Below, in pieces: positions 53,438 to 62,018 of a stretch of DNA of 64,000 bases (position 1 is the first letter of the stretch; each line of letters starts with the position of its first letter). A program made the translations under genes and the position numbers. The notes under the pieces are model-generated. The model did no database searches. It was not told where the DNA came from and saw only the letters and a program-made list of their open reading frames with translations. This DNA comes from an uncultured Helicobacter sp. (lineage in GTDB: Bacteria > Campylobacterota > Campylobacteria > Campylobacterales > Helicobacteraceae): assembly GCA_944326445.1 (NCBI GenBank), contig CALVDZ010000002.1, positions 124,001 to 188,000 of the forward strand. The letters are read 5' to 3'.

Positions 53438-54457
53438 CTAAATCTTTATAAAAAACTCAAACTCGCCGCGGCGCACAAATAGCTGAATCTTGCCCTCATA
53501 CTTGGCAAGCTCCTCTGGGGTAAGCGTGTGGCTTAAGAGGTTTTTTAGATTCTCTAGCGTGGCGGGTTTTTTGTTTATCCACACGATTTTATCGCCCACT
53601 TTGAGTTCTTTGAAGCGATTTGGTGCATCGTGCTTGCTCAAAATCACTAGATTGCTATCAAGCCTAATCCCAAAGCGTTCCAAAAAAGTATCGCTTAGCA
53701 AAAATCCGCCATAGAGTCTATCGGGCTTAATCGCAAAATTTAGAATCTCCCCGCCGCGGCGCACCTGCACCATAGCTTCCCGCGTGCGAGGGAGATTGGT
53801 AATCGCCCAAATGGCTTGCGTGCTCGAAGTGATTTTGCTCGCGTTTATGCTCACGATCTCATCGCCTTGCAAGAAAGGATTATGCGGAAAAAACGGATCG
53901 CTTAGCACCACCACCGCGCGTTTAGAATCTAATCGCACGCCAATATCGCTATAAGCAACCTCTTTAGCATTTAAAAATCGCTCAATATAGGCTCGCTCGA
54001 TAAAGCCCTTGCCGCCCACGCCCACGCCATAGATTTGGTAGCAGATATTGCCAATCACGCTATTGCGCTCTAGAGTGTTAGAAAATTGCGCATAGTGCGT
54101 GTAGCCGCCCTGCCGCCCTGTGATATGCCCTCTAATGGGGGATTTAGCAGATATGGCTACGAGATTTTTATCCTCTATCGTGCGTTTATCGAGTGCAAGC
54201 AGATCGTAGCTTAGCTTGGTGGGTGCAGATTCTATGAGATAAAATCCCATAAATGGATCGCTTTTTAGAATCTTAGCCTTTGGCGGGGTGCGCGCATAAA
54301 GGAAATACACCACCTTGCCATTGTGTTTAAGCGCCACCGCGCGCGTATCGCCCACCGCCACGCTAGCGTTTTTGTAATACTCCATACAATGCGTATAATC
54401 ATACTCCTGTGAGCACAGAGCACACACAAAGGCACAGCAGAGCACCCACCACTTCAA
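53438..54457 (-). CDS. Exported PDZ-domain protein
   Basis: 339 residues with an N-terminal signal (MKWWVLCCAFVCALCSQ). The first about 150 residues have no domain I can name; the C-terminal half holds two PDZ-like units (NPFLQGDEIVSINASKI and PNRFKELKVGDKIVWINKKPA). No protease triad is visible, so it probably works as a periplasmic scaffold or chaperone. It lies between ybaB and ispA in a run of closely spaced genes. Confidence 0.75.
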   Translation of the reverse strand: MKWWVLCCAFVCALCSQEYDYTHCMEYYKNASVAVGDTRAVALKHNGKVVYFLYARTPPKAKILKSDPFMGFYLIESAPTKLSYDLLALDKRTIEDKNLVAISAKSPIRGHITGRQGGYTHYAQFSNTLERNSVIGNICYQIYGVGVGGKGFIERAYIERFLNAKEVAYSDIGVRLDSKRAVVVLSDPFFPHNPFLQGDEIVSINASKITSSTQAIWAITNLPRTREAMVQVRRGGEILNFAIKPDRLYGGFLLSDTFLERFGIRLDSNLVILSKHDAPNRFKELKVGDKIVWINKKPATLENLKNLLSHTLTPEELAKYEGKIQLFVRRGEFEFFIKI

Positions 54458-54466
54458 AAGCGCGCC

Positions 54467-54769
54467 TTATTTTTTAAACATATCAAAGCCGCCAAGCATA
54501 TCAAGCGCACTTTTTTGCTTGTTTTGCTCGACATTTTTATACGCGTCATTAATCGCGCCTATGAGCAGAATCTGCAACGAGTCCTTATCCTCTAGCAGGC
54601 TATCATCAATTTTTATATCCACCACTTCGCCCACGCCATTGAGACTGACTTCTACTAGTCCGCCACCACTTTTGGCAGTGAAAATCATCTCTTTATTTTT
54701 ATCAGCAAATTCTTTTAGTGAATCTTGGATACTGCCAAACATCGCACCTAGCTGCTTTGGATCAAACAT
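54467..54769 (-). CDS. YbaB/EbfC-family nucleoid-associated protein
   Basis: 100 residues, typical small DNA-binding protein: N-terminal helix, KSGGGLVEVSLNGVGEVVDIKIDDSLL beta region, then a long helix. The family forms dimers that bind DNA. It is 18 bases downstream of panD. Confidence 0.93.
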   Translation of the reverse strand: MFDPKQLGAMFGSIQDSLKEFADKNKEMIFTAKSGGGLVEVSLNGVGEVVDIKIDDSLLEDKDSLQILLIGAINDAYKNVEQNKQKSALDMLGGFDMFKK

Positions 54770-54787
54770 ACCTCTCCCCTTTTATCT

Positions 54788-55147
54788 TTAAGAAATGCAA
54801 ATAATGCGATTGTTTGCCTGCGCATCTATTTGCACGATCGTGGGCTTGAAGCCCTCGCACTCACTCTCCTCTAGCAGCGCATACGCCACAATGATCACGA
54901 TATCGCCCACTTGCGCCTTGCGTGCCGCTGCGCCATTGATACATATCTCGCCCTGCTTGTCTCCATAAATCACATAGGTGCTAAAGCGCGCGCCATTATT
55001 GCAATTTAGCACATCGACTTTCATTCCCTCTTTGAGCTTAGCACTTTTGGCTAGATTCTCATCAATCGTGATAGAGCCGACATACTCGAGATTGGCATCA
55101 CTCACCCGCGCACGATGGATTTTAGAATACAACATTTCAAACTGCAT
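54788..55147 (-). CDS. panD: Aspartate 1-decarboxylase precursor
   Basis: 119 residues. Makes beta-alanine for pantothenate. The self-cleavage site is in EYVGSITIDENL (between Gly and Ser), leaving a pyruvoyl group on the alpha chain; YGDKQGEICINGAAARKAQVGD is conserved. First gene of the panD-ybaB-PDZ-ispA-surE-tcdA run. Confidence 0.98.
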   Translation of the reverse strand: MQFEMLYSKIHRARVSDANLEYVGSITIDENLAKSAKLKEGMKVDVLNCNNGARFSTYVIYGDKQGEICINGAAARKAQVGDIVIIVAYALLEESECEGFKPTIVQIDAQANNRIICIS

Positions 55148-55190
55148 AATCCCTCTTTATACATAGCAAGATTCTGTGTGATTGCGGGGT

Positions 55191-55196
55191 ATTTTA
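55191..55196 (-). promoter_or_regulatory. -10 box of panD
   Basis: TAAAAT in TATGCTAAAAT (extended TGn -10) on the minus strand, about 44 bases before the panD ATG. Confidence 0.4.
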
Positions 55197-55226
55197 GCAT
55201 ATTTTTGGGGTGTTTTTTTGCAAATC

Positions 55227-57047
55227 CTAGCTTTGGTAAAGCGACAAAAGGTTTTTTAAATATTGTTGGTGTGATAAACCTTGCACAAGCAATGCGCGCT
55301 TAGATTCAAACTCTCTCCAAACTATGGGATAAGAGCCCAAAATCTCGCTCATCTTCGCCACAAGATGCGCACCCTCCTCCGCATAAAGCTCAAAGCTAAA
55401 GCCACAAAACTCCCTTGCAGTATCCCCGTATGCGCCTATGCCGCTTGCGAGCGGGATCGCTCCGCTTAGGGTAGATTCAGCAATGCTTAGCCCAAAAGTC
55501 TCATAGCACTTTGTGGGCATCACGGCGAGTTTGGCATAGCGCAAAATACGCGCCAAGTTCGCAGGGGATTGGGAATCTAAAAACACGATTGGGTAACGCG
55601 CATGTAAGCAAGCTAATATGAGTAATATATCAATTAAGATAATGCCCCCCCCCCCGAGATCGTAAATTTTCATAAGATCACGCAGATACTTGGGGTTGTC
55701 GAGGTTTTGCACGATTTCCTCACGCTTTGTGATAAACTCCTGCCAAATCTCCTCATAGGAGCGCAAACTCGAGCTAAGCACAATCTCAAGATTCTCTACA
55801 TTTGCCAAAAACCGCTCGCCATAGGGCTTAGATACATCAATCTCAAAGGCAAAGCTGCACCCACAAAACTCCTCAATCGTCTCCTTGAGCGCGCCGATAC
55901 GCGAGACGAGAGGCAGTGCGCCTGCGAGGATAGACTCCACAATCACCAGCCCAAAAGTTTCATACCATAGTGAGGGCACCACAGAGATCTTGGCGGTTTT
56001 TAGAATCTGCGCTATCTGCGTGGGCGATTGTCTCCCAAGGAATGTGTAGTGCGTGATAGCACTCTGTGAATCTTGTGAGCGCGTTTGGTGTGGATTTGGT
56101 GGGATTTTTGGAGCTAGGAGGCTTCGTGCGAGATTTTCACAACGCGCCCTATCCTCGCCATCACCGATGATACAAAGCTGATATGAGGCAAACTCTGGCT
56201 TTTTGATAAGCCTCGCAAACGCCTCGATGAGTAGGGGCACATTTTTTTCCGGTGCGAGCCTGCCAAAAAACACGATGAGATTTTGCTTATCCTTTAAGCG
56301 CACATCAGAGTTATAAAACTGCATTTGTATGGGGTTTTGCAGGACTTCTAGCTTTTTGGGATCAAAGCCATCATCTTTATGCTTTTGGCACTGAAACTCC
56401 CCCACACACAGGATTTTATCAAAGAGCTTGTCCTCGTGCATAAAAATCCCACAATAAAACAATGTGCGCACGCCTTTTAAAAGCGAGTATATCCGCCCGC
56501 GTCTGTCGCAGTTTTTCCACATAATGCGAAACTTTGAGCGTCCTATGCACGCCTCACAAATGGATTTTTGCGCGTAGTTATACAAGCCGCCATTAGGACA
56601 AACGCCAAAGTTATGCTGCGTAAAGATAAGCTTAGTGTGAGGGAATTTGCGCTTATAAGAGCGCAGGGCAAAGAGCACGCTGGGGCTTAGGCGCGAGAGG
56701 TAGTTTTGGGTGTGGATTATATCTGGGCGGATTGTAAAAAGAAAGGTTTTTAAGATTCTGTAATTTTTGAGATTAAAGACATATTTGAGTGCGCCTATGG
56801 GCTTAGGATAGCTTGCCCAATCATCAAGGGCTAGGAAGTGTTTAGAATCTATGCCTTTTGGTAGGCTCTTTGGAGTATCGCAGCTAGCGACAAAGACTTC
56901 ATAATTTTGGAGAGTTAGGGTTTGCTCGATGGTATTGCGAAAGACGCTCTCTGCCCCGCCACGATAGGAGTCTGAGGCGAGGTGGAGGAGTTTGGTGGGT
57001 TTGGGGTTTTGGGAATTGTTTGGGGAGAGAAAAGACTTAGGCGACAT
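55227..57047 (-). CDS. GT4-type glycosyltransferase fused through a G11 tract to a GT4 fragment
   Basis: 606 residues as read. Residues 1 to about 465 form a complete GT-B glycosyltransferase: the N-terminal ASDSYRGGAESVFRNT, then VFFGRLAPEKNVPLLIEAF (group 1 domain) and SLWYETFGLVIVESILAGALPLVS. A G tract (plus-strand C11, 55645-55655) follows IYDL, and beyond it about 137 residues repeat the back half of another GT4 (YCETFGL-like KCYETFGLSIAESTLSGAIPLAS). Ten or twelve Gs would stop translation directly after the first enzyme. AGGTGG lies before the ATG, inside the end of the upstream gene. Confidence 0.85.
   Translation of the reverse strand: MSPKSFLSPNNSQNPKPTKLLHLASDSYRGGAESVFRNTIEQTLTLQNYEVFVASCDTPKSLPKGIDSKHFLALDDWASYPKPIGALKYVFNLKNYRILKTFLFTIRPDIIHTQNYLSRLSPSVLFALRSYKRKFPHTKLIFTQHNFGVCPNGGLYNYAQKSICEACIGRSKFRIMWKNCDRRGRIYSLLKGVRTLFYCGIFMHEDKLFDKILCVGEFQCQKHKDDGFDPKKLEVLQNPIQMQFYNSDVRLKDKQNLIVFFGRLAPEKNVPLLIEAFARLIKKPEFASYQLCIIGDGEDRARCENLARSLLAPKIPPNPHQTRSQDSQSAITHYTFLGRQSPTQIAQILKTAKISVVPSLWYETFGLVIVESILAGALPLVSRIGALKETIEEFCGCSFAFEIDVSKPYGERFLANVENLEIVLSSSLRSYEEIWQEFITKREEIVQNLDNPKYLRDLMKIYDLGGGGIILIDILLILACLHARYPIVFLDSQSPANLARILRYAKLAVMPTKCYETFGLSIAESTLSGAIPLASGIGAYGDTAREFCGFSFELYAEEGAHLVAKMSEILGSYPIVWREFESKRALLVQGLSHQQYLKNLLSLYQS
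55645..55655 (-). repeat. G11 (plus-strand C11) tract
   Basis: Preceded by AATG and followed by GAG on the plus strand. Eleven bases join the GT4 enzyme to the downstream GT4 fragment; other lengths give GGGALS-stop or GGGGHYLN-stop. Confidence 0.9.
56611..57016. repeat. 406-bp perfect repeat, copy 1
   Basis: Identical base for base, by direct comparison, to 58133-58538. It encodes the N-terminal about 135 residues (SQNPKPTKLLHLASDSYRGG to FTQHN) of this GT4 enzyme. Confidence 0.93.
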
Positions 57048-58659
57048 ATTGCCACCTTTTAGAATCTACACAAGCACCCGCTAGGGATTTGCCTTGTGGC
57101 AAATGCGCTAGATTCTGTATTGTATGGAATTTGTGGAGAGATTTTTGGGAAGCAAAAATCGCGTGAGATTCTCTAAAAAGGAGAATCTTAATACTTATAA
57201 ATGCCCCCCCCCCGAGGCGATAAATCTCTACAAGTTTCGTGAGGTATTGCTGCGCCAACAAATCGCGGACAATGCCTGCCCTCTTAGATTCAAACTCCTG
57301 CCAAACCACAGGATAAGAGCGCAGAATCTCACTCATCTTTGCGCAGAGATTCTCTACATTTTGTGCAAAGGGATCCCCGTGCCACGCGACACCCTCCTTG
57401 TCCTCATTATAGACAAACTCAAAGGTATAGCCACAAAATTGCTCAATCGTGTCCTTGTATGCGCCCATACCGCTTGCTAGCGGTATCACACCGCCGATGA
57501 TAGCCTCCACGAGCACGAGCCCAAAGCATTCTGTCCATAATGAGGGAAACACCGCTAGTTTTGCTCTAAGCAGCACCTCACGCAATGCCCCAAACTCAAG
57601 CCGCCCTAGAAATTGACAGCACTTTTGATCCACTCCAAAGAGATTTTGTGCTAAAGACTGCAGCGCCCTCCTCTCATCGCCATCGCCGATGATACACAAT
57701 GTGTAATGGCTAAACTCCGCCTGCTCGCGCAACTTCGCAAAGGCATTAATAAGCATAGCGTGGTTTTTTTCGGTAGCTACACGCCCCCAAATGACGATAA
57801 TATCCTGCTTTTGTGCCAAAGACACAGCGGGGTTATAAAACTGCATCTCGATTGGGTTTTGCACAATACGCATTTTGCGTATATCCCACCCATCCTCTTT
57901 ATGCCGCTGATACTGAAACTCCCCTACACACACAATCTCATCAAACAAATCCTTTTCATCAAGCAAAAAACCTCTAAAAAAGAGTGAGCGCACGGCTTTG
58001 AGGACTGAATACACGCGCCCACGCCTATCGCAGTTTTTAAAAGCTATGCGTAGTTTAGAATGCCCCACACACTGCGTGCAATAAGCTAGCTTGGCATAGT
58101 TGCAGTGGCTGCCATTTGCACAAGAATCCATATTATGCTGCGTAAAGATAAGCTTAGTGTGAGGGAATTTGCGCTTATAAGAGCGCAGGGCAAAGAGCAC
58201 GCTGGGGCTTAGGCGCGAGAGGTAGTTTTGGGTGTGGATTATATCTGGGCGGATTGTAAAAAGAAAGGTTTTTAAGATTCTGTAATTTTTGAGATTAAAG
58301 ACATATTTGAGTGCGCCTATGGGCTTAGGATAGCTTGCCCAATCATCAAGGGCTAGGAAGTGTTTAGAATCTATGCCTTTTGGTAGGCTCTTTGGAGTAT
58401 CGCAGCTAGCGACAAAGACTTCATAATTTTGGAGAGTTAGGGTTTGCTCGATGGTATTGCGAAAGACGCTCTCTGCCCCGCCACGATAGGAGTCTGAGGC
58501 GAGGTGGAGGAGTTTGGTGGGTTTGGGGTTTTGGGAATGATTGGCTAGATTTTGAGTTTGCCTAGCGTGGCGAGGTAGGCGAAGATTCTGACATAGGTCT
58601 GCCACTTGTGATGGAATCGCAACGATTTTATGCAGGCATACAAATAGGGGCTTAAACAT
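57037..58659 (-). CDS. GT4-type glycosyltransferase with a G10 tract before its C-terminal tail
   Basis: 540 residues as read. The acceptor-side half (from SQNPKPTKLLHLASD) is identical to the neighbouring GT4; the donor-side half has IVIWGRVATEKNHAMLINAF and SLWTECFGLVLVEAIIGGVIPLAS. After KLVEIYRL comes a G10 tract (plus-strand C10), then a 50-residue tail with no family match that overlaps the next ATG. Nine or eleven Gs would end the protein a few residues after the tract. The ATG directly abuts the TAA of the upstream GT2 gene; no normal ribosome site is seen except the G tract itself. Confidence 0.85.
   Translation of the reverse strand: MFKPLFVCLHKIVAIPSQVADLCQNLRLPRHARQTQNLANHSQNPKPTKLLHLASDSYRGGAESVFRNTIEQTLTLQNYEVFVASCDTPKSLPKGIDSKHFLALDDWASYPKPIGALKYVFNLKNYRILKTFLFTIRPDIIHTQNYLSRLSPSVLFALRSYKRKFPHTKLIFTQHNMDSCANGSHCNYAKLAYCTQCVGHSKLRIAFKNCDRRGRVYSVLKAVRSLFFRGFLLDEKDLFDEIVCVGEFQYQRHKEDGWDIRKMRIVQNPIEMQFYNPAVSLAQKQDIIVIWGRVATEKNHAMLINAFAKLREQAEFSHYTLCIIGDGDERRALQSLAQNLFGVDQKCCQFLGRLEFGALREVLLRAKLAVFPSLWTECFGLVLVEAIIGGVIPLASGMGAYKDTIEQFCGYTFEFVYNEDKEGVAWHGDPFAQNVENLCAKMSEILRSYPVVWQEFESKRAGIVRDLLAQQYLTKLVEIYRLGGGAFISIKILLFRESHAIFASQKSLHKFHTIQNLAHLPQGKSLAGACVDSKRWQYVA
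57204..57213 (-). repeat. G10 (plus-strand C10) tract
   Basis: AATG before and GAG after on the plus strand. Tract length decides whether the 50-residue tail is made. Confidence 0.9.
58133..58538. repeat. 406-bp perfect repeat, copy 2
   Basis: Direct-repeat partner of 56611-57016, 1522 bases away. Confidence 0.93.
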
Positions 58660-59625
58660 TTATAAATGCCCCCCCCCCCCGAGAGCACGAGTATCGTAGC
58701 GATACTCTAGCTCAATCGTGCTTTGCAAAATACCAATCGCCTTACTTTGGGCTTGCTTGAAGCACGCATTGCGCGCCACTTCTGGCACCTCGCTAAGCCC
58801 GCGTATCTCGCCAATCACTCGTCGTTTGTCAGCTATCTTCCTATCGCGTGTTTGTGTATCAATCTTGCGCGTTATGGAGCTTTTTGATTCACAATACACA
58901 TAGAGCTTGTCTCTAATCCCCACGCTGCTTTGTGCCATCGCACAGAGATAAAAGCTCTTAAGCACATCTTCTGACATCGTGAGATGAGAATCCTCGCCCA
59001 TACGTGCCACGATTACCTCACGCACTCGCTTTATGTGCGAAGCTTTGTAAAGCTTCGCCCATACGTGCCACGGAGGTGTGCCACGATGGGCGAAAACTTC
59101 ACAAAGTATCTGGCTATCACACAAATTTTTTGTGATAACGGGCGGACTCACGCGCTTAAAGGTGCGTGGCTCAAAGCGCATACCAAAAAACACGATATCA
59201 GGCAGGGATTTTGTAGGTTCATTATGGGGATTGCGCGCGAGTGGTGCGCTAGATTCTGACGCACTAGATTCTGAAAATGTAGCGCACGCATTGATTTTAG
59301 CATACGCCCTCTGGCAAGTATCTGTGGCGAGATAATCATCCGCATCCACAAACATCACATACGCACCATTTGCGTGTTTAATCCCCTCTAATCTCGCATT
59401 AAATGTCCCGAGATTGCGAGGGTTGGAGATGACTTGGATTCTGCTATCTTGTGCGGCGTATGCTCTAGCGATTTGTGCAGAATCATCACTCCCACAATCA
59501 TCGATTACCACAATCTCAATATCACTAAAAGTCTGATTGATACAAGAATCCAAACAACGCGCTATGTAATCCTGCACATTATACACGGGGATAATGATAG
59601 AAAAAAATGGTGTTGGTAAGCTCAT
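58660..59625 (-). CDS. GT2-family glycosyltransferase with a 3'-terminal G12 tract
   Basis: 321 residues. N-terminal GT2 motif FSIIIPVYNVQDYIARCLDSC, the nucleotide site VVIDDCGSDDSAQIA and the metal motif FVDADDYL are complete. A low-complexity Ser/Asn insert (FSESSASESSAPLARNPHNE) follows. The G12 tract makes the end read LGGGGHL-stop, with TAA touching the next ATG; eleven Gs would extend the frame into the next gene and thirteen would end it as GGGGAFINV. Start ATG 59625 has GGAG six bases upstream. Confidence 0.88.
   Translation of the reverse strand: MSLPTPFFSIIIPVYNVQDYIARCLDSCINQTFSDIEIVVIDDCGSDDSAQIARAYAAQDSRIQVISNPRNLGTFNARLEGIKHANGAYVMFVDADDYLATDTCQRAYAKINACATFSESSASESSAPLARNPHNEPTKSLPDIVFFGMRFEPRTFKRVSPPVITKNLCDSQILCEVFAHRGTPPWHVWAKLYKASHIKRVREVIVARMGEDSHLTMSEDVLKSFYLCAMAQSSVGIRDKLYVYCESKSSITRKIDTQTRDRKIADKRRVIGEIRGLSEVPEVARNACFKQAQSKAIGILQSTIELEYRYDTRALGGGGHL
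58669..58680 (-). repeat. G12 (plus-strand C12) tract
   Basis: Twelve bases, AATG before and GAG after on the plus strand, ten bases upstream of the next gene's ATG. Confidence 0.9.
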
Positions 59626-59687
59626 ACACGACTCCACAATGGTTTTATAAATCTCACAAACTCTGAATAATTGTAACCAAAAGCCCT

Positions 59688-60991
59688 TTAGAGTTTTCTA
59701 AGGACAGAGCGCAAAGGCTTGGGAATAAGCTTTTTGATACTCTCCATAAACCAAACATAACGCCCATATTGCCCCTCCTCAAGCGCACTCAAGGAGTTTC
59801 TTGAGCGTTTGCGCGCCCTCTGTAGAGGCAGGCTAAAAATCTCATCAAAAAACCTCTCTAGCTTAGCATCAAAGTGCTCCTTGTGCTTAGAATCTAAAAA
59901 CAACGGCTCTCTTAGCATTGCCAAATACGCCTCATCGTCATTATCTATGCGCTCCACTTCACACAAAAGCTCCTTAAGATTCTCAAAACTTGCAGCATGT
60001 AAGAATGCTTTATAGTTAATGCCCCCCCCCCAGAGACATCGCTCACGCGCTCATCGCCCCAATAGATTGGCACACTTTGGGCTGCAGCTGCTTGGATAAG
60101 CTTCTCGGTGGTGTAGCCCGGAGTGGAGGAGTTTTCAAAACAAAGCGCGAACTTGCACTCCTGTGCAAAGGCAAATTTATCCCTCACGCGCCCTCCGATA
60201 TTGTTCAAAAACCTCCCGCCAGAATCCACCCTCTTATACGCGCAAAGCTTTTCAAAGGCTTCTTTTCGGATAGGATCGCCCCTATCGTTGCTGACAACAA
60301 AGCTACAAAATCGCTTCTTTTTCTCTAGTGTCTCTTGGGTAATGTTCTCGTGCTTGTGCAATGCCCTCTGATAATCCTCCTCATAAAACAAATACAGAGG
60401 ATAGCGCACATACCGCTCGCCAAAGTCCATATACGAAAACCCTATGGCGTAATCACAAAAATTAAAATTAGGCACGATGTTTTCACCTGTGAAAAAGATT
60501 TTTACGCACTCTTTGTATCTAAAATGCTCGCCCCCAAATACGGAGTAAAACACATATTGCGGATTTGTAGGATCAAGCACCACGCGAAACTTTTGGGAGA
60601 GCATATCCACAAAACGCGCCTGTATCCCGCCCATATCGCCAAAATCGCAAAAATGTATCCGCAGCTCTTTTATTTTATTGCAATTTGCTTGTGGCAAATT
60701 GCTATCGCTCGTGAGGAATGAATCCTTGCTCGCTCCGCTGCGCGAGCATACAAAAGATTTTTGAGAATCTAAGTCGCGCTTTGGTGTCGGAGCGTCAGGA
60801 ACGCCGCTTGGGCTAACACCTTTTCTATAAACCAAATTTGTCTTTGGCAATTTGCTATCGCTCACGAGGAGTGAATCCCCACTCGCTCCGCCATTATTGA
60901 ATCTTGGCGAACATACACTTCCTGAATCTATCTGCTTAGATTCTCTAGATTCTATAATGTCGCTAGCGGTTTTAGATTCTATCTTCTCCAT
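59688..60991 (-). CDS. Phase-variable alpha-1,3-fucosyltransferase (GT10), OFF: G9
   Basis: GT10 enzyme for Lewis-type epitopes. The donor-site motif FALCFENSSTPGYTTEKLIQA and PIYWGDERV are clear. A G9 tract (plus-strand C9) after DVS shifts translation into a false tail ending at 59945. Ten Gs would read SGGGGINYKAFLHAASFENL and continue in the frame covering MLREPLFLDSKH to the stop at 59688, giving 434 residues with a basic C-terminal end (KKLIPKPLRSVLRKL). No heptad repeats like those of H. pylori FutA/B are present. The N-terminal about 110 residues come from a direct repeat and are not GT10-like, yet the ATG at 60991 has a good AAGGAG. Confidence 0.88.
60022..60030 (-). repeat. G9 (plus-strand C9) tract of the alpha-1,3-fucosyltransferase
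   Basis: AATG before and AGAG after on the plus strand. One more base puts the C-terminal part in frame. Confidence 0.9.
60688..60737. repeat. Direct repeat unit 1 in the fucosyltransferase N-terminal extension
   Basis: Shares GGCAA...TTGCTATCGCTC, GAGGA and TGAATCC...CTCGCTCCG with 60841-60890. It encodes GASKDSFLTSDSNLP. Confidence 0.6.
60841..60890. repeat. Direct repeat unit 2 in the fucosyltransferase N-terminal extension
   Basis: Partner of 60688-60737; encodes GASGDSLLVSDSKLP. Confidence 0.6.
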
Positions 60992-61008
60992 TTTCTCTCC
61001 TTAATATA

Positions 61009-61899
61009 CTAATGCTGCTTTTTGCCAAGCAAAACCCGCGCTTGGTTGCGAAAGCGCGCAGGGATCGCACTGCGCACCAGCACGCGCGGGATAATCCAAA
61101 ACACATAACGCAAGATGTGATAAAGTGGGAAAAGTCGATGATAGCGCATACCTATTTGCAAATCCTCCCTAAACATACGCCACGAGAGCGATCCAGAAAC
61201 CCCCTCGACATTAAAAGCACTCACCACCACCGCGCTATGCCAGAATCTAAATCCATCGTTATAGACTTTGGTAAAAAAGTCCGTATCCCCCGCGATTTTA
61301 AAGCGTGTATCGTATTTGTAGCATTTCATCACAGCAGTATTGATAAAGGCACTTTGGTGGATAAAATGGTGGTGGTATTTGTGGGCGTTTTTGCGCCCAT
61401 TTGGCGCGGCGTGGAGGATCTTGCTATGCTGCGCATCGTAGATGATTTGCGTATCGCCATAAAGGACTGCTATTGCCTCCCCCCCAAGTGCTAAATGAGC
61501 CTCATACGCGCTAAAAAGCTCACTCACACTCTGAGGGCTAAAAAACCTATCCCCGCAATTCATAAAATTGCACCACTCCCCCGTGGCAAGCTCTATGCCC
61601 TTATTCATCGCGTCATAAATCCCGCCATCGCGCTCGCTTAAAAACTTAAAGCTAAAGTTAGGATTAGAATCTAATCGCGCCTCAAGGTAGAGAGAATCTC
61701 CACTCTCGCGCCTGTGGGTGATACTCGCAAGCGAGAGGATTTTAGATTCTATGCGTTTCGTCGTGCCATCGCTGCTCGCCCCATCGATGAGGATATACTC
61801 GATATGTGAATAAGTCTGATGTATGACAGAATCCATCGTCTCGATGATATGTGCCGCGTCGTTATACACTACGGTGATGATAGAGAGTTTGGGCTGCAT
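61009..61899 (-). CDS. GT2-family glycosyltransferase (WcaA/WcaE-like)
   Basis: 296 residues. KLSIITVVYNDAAHIIETMDSVIHQ, YILIDGASSDGT and the later FLSERDGGIYDAMNKGIELATGEW are typical of the colanic-acid-type GT2 group. An insert of about 30 residues (ILSLASITHRRESGDSLYL) with an AGATTCT word splits the nucleotide-binding half from SERDGGIYDAMN. It is the first gene of the glycan run (17 bases before the fucosyltransferase). No homopolymer tract, so probably constitutive. Confidence 0.9.
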   Translation of the reverse strand: MQPKLSIITVVYNDAAHIIETMDSVIHQTYSHIEYILIDGASSDGTTKRIESKILSLASITHRRESGDSLYLEARLDSNPNFSFKFLSERDGGIYDAMNKGIELATGEWCNFMNCGDRFFSPQSVSELFSAYEAHLALGGEAIAVLYGDTQIIYDAQHSKILHAAPNGRKNAHKYHHHFIHQSAFINTAVMKCYKYDTRFKIAGDTDFFTKVYNDGFRFWHSAVVVSAFNVEGVSGSLSWRMFREDLQIGMRYHRLFPLYHILRYVFWIIPRVLVRSAIPARFRNQARVLLGKKQH

Positions 61900-62018
61900 A
61901 CTCCGCCTTTTGCGTGTGATAAAGGCGCGTATTGTAGCCTAGCAAAGCTTAAGCGTGGGTATCGCGCCCGCTAGTGCGCTCACACGCCAAATCGCACAAA
62001 GCCCGCGCCCTCAAAGCC

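Noticed and set aside
58133..58538. 406-bp repeat as a mobile element
   Set aside because: It is entirely coding for the same part of two paralogous enzymes and has no terminal repeats, so conversion or duplication explains it better.
59688..59966. Separate 92-residue gene after the fucosyltransferase
   Set aside because: It reads as the C-terminal part of the GT10 enzyme once one G is added to the tract.
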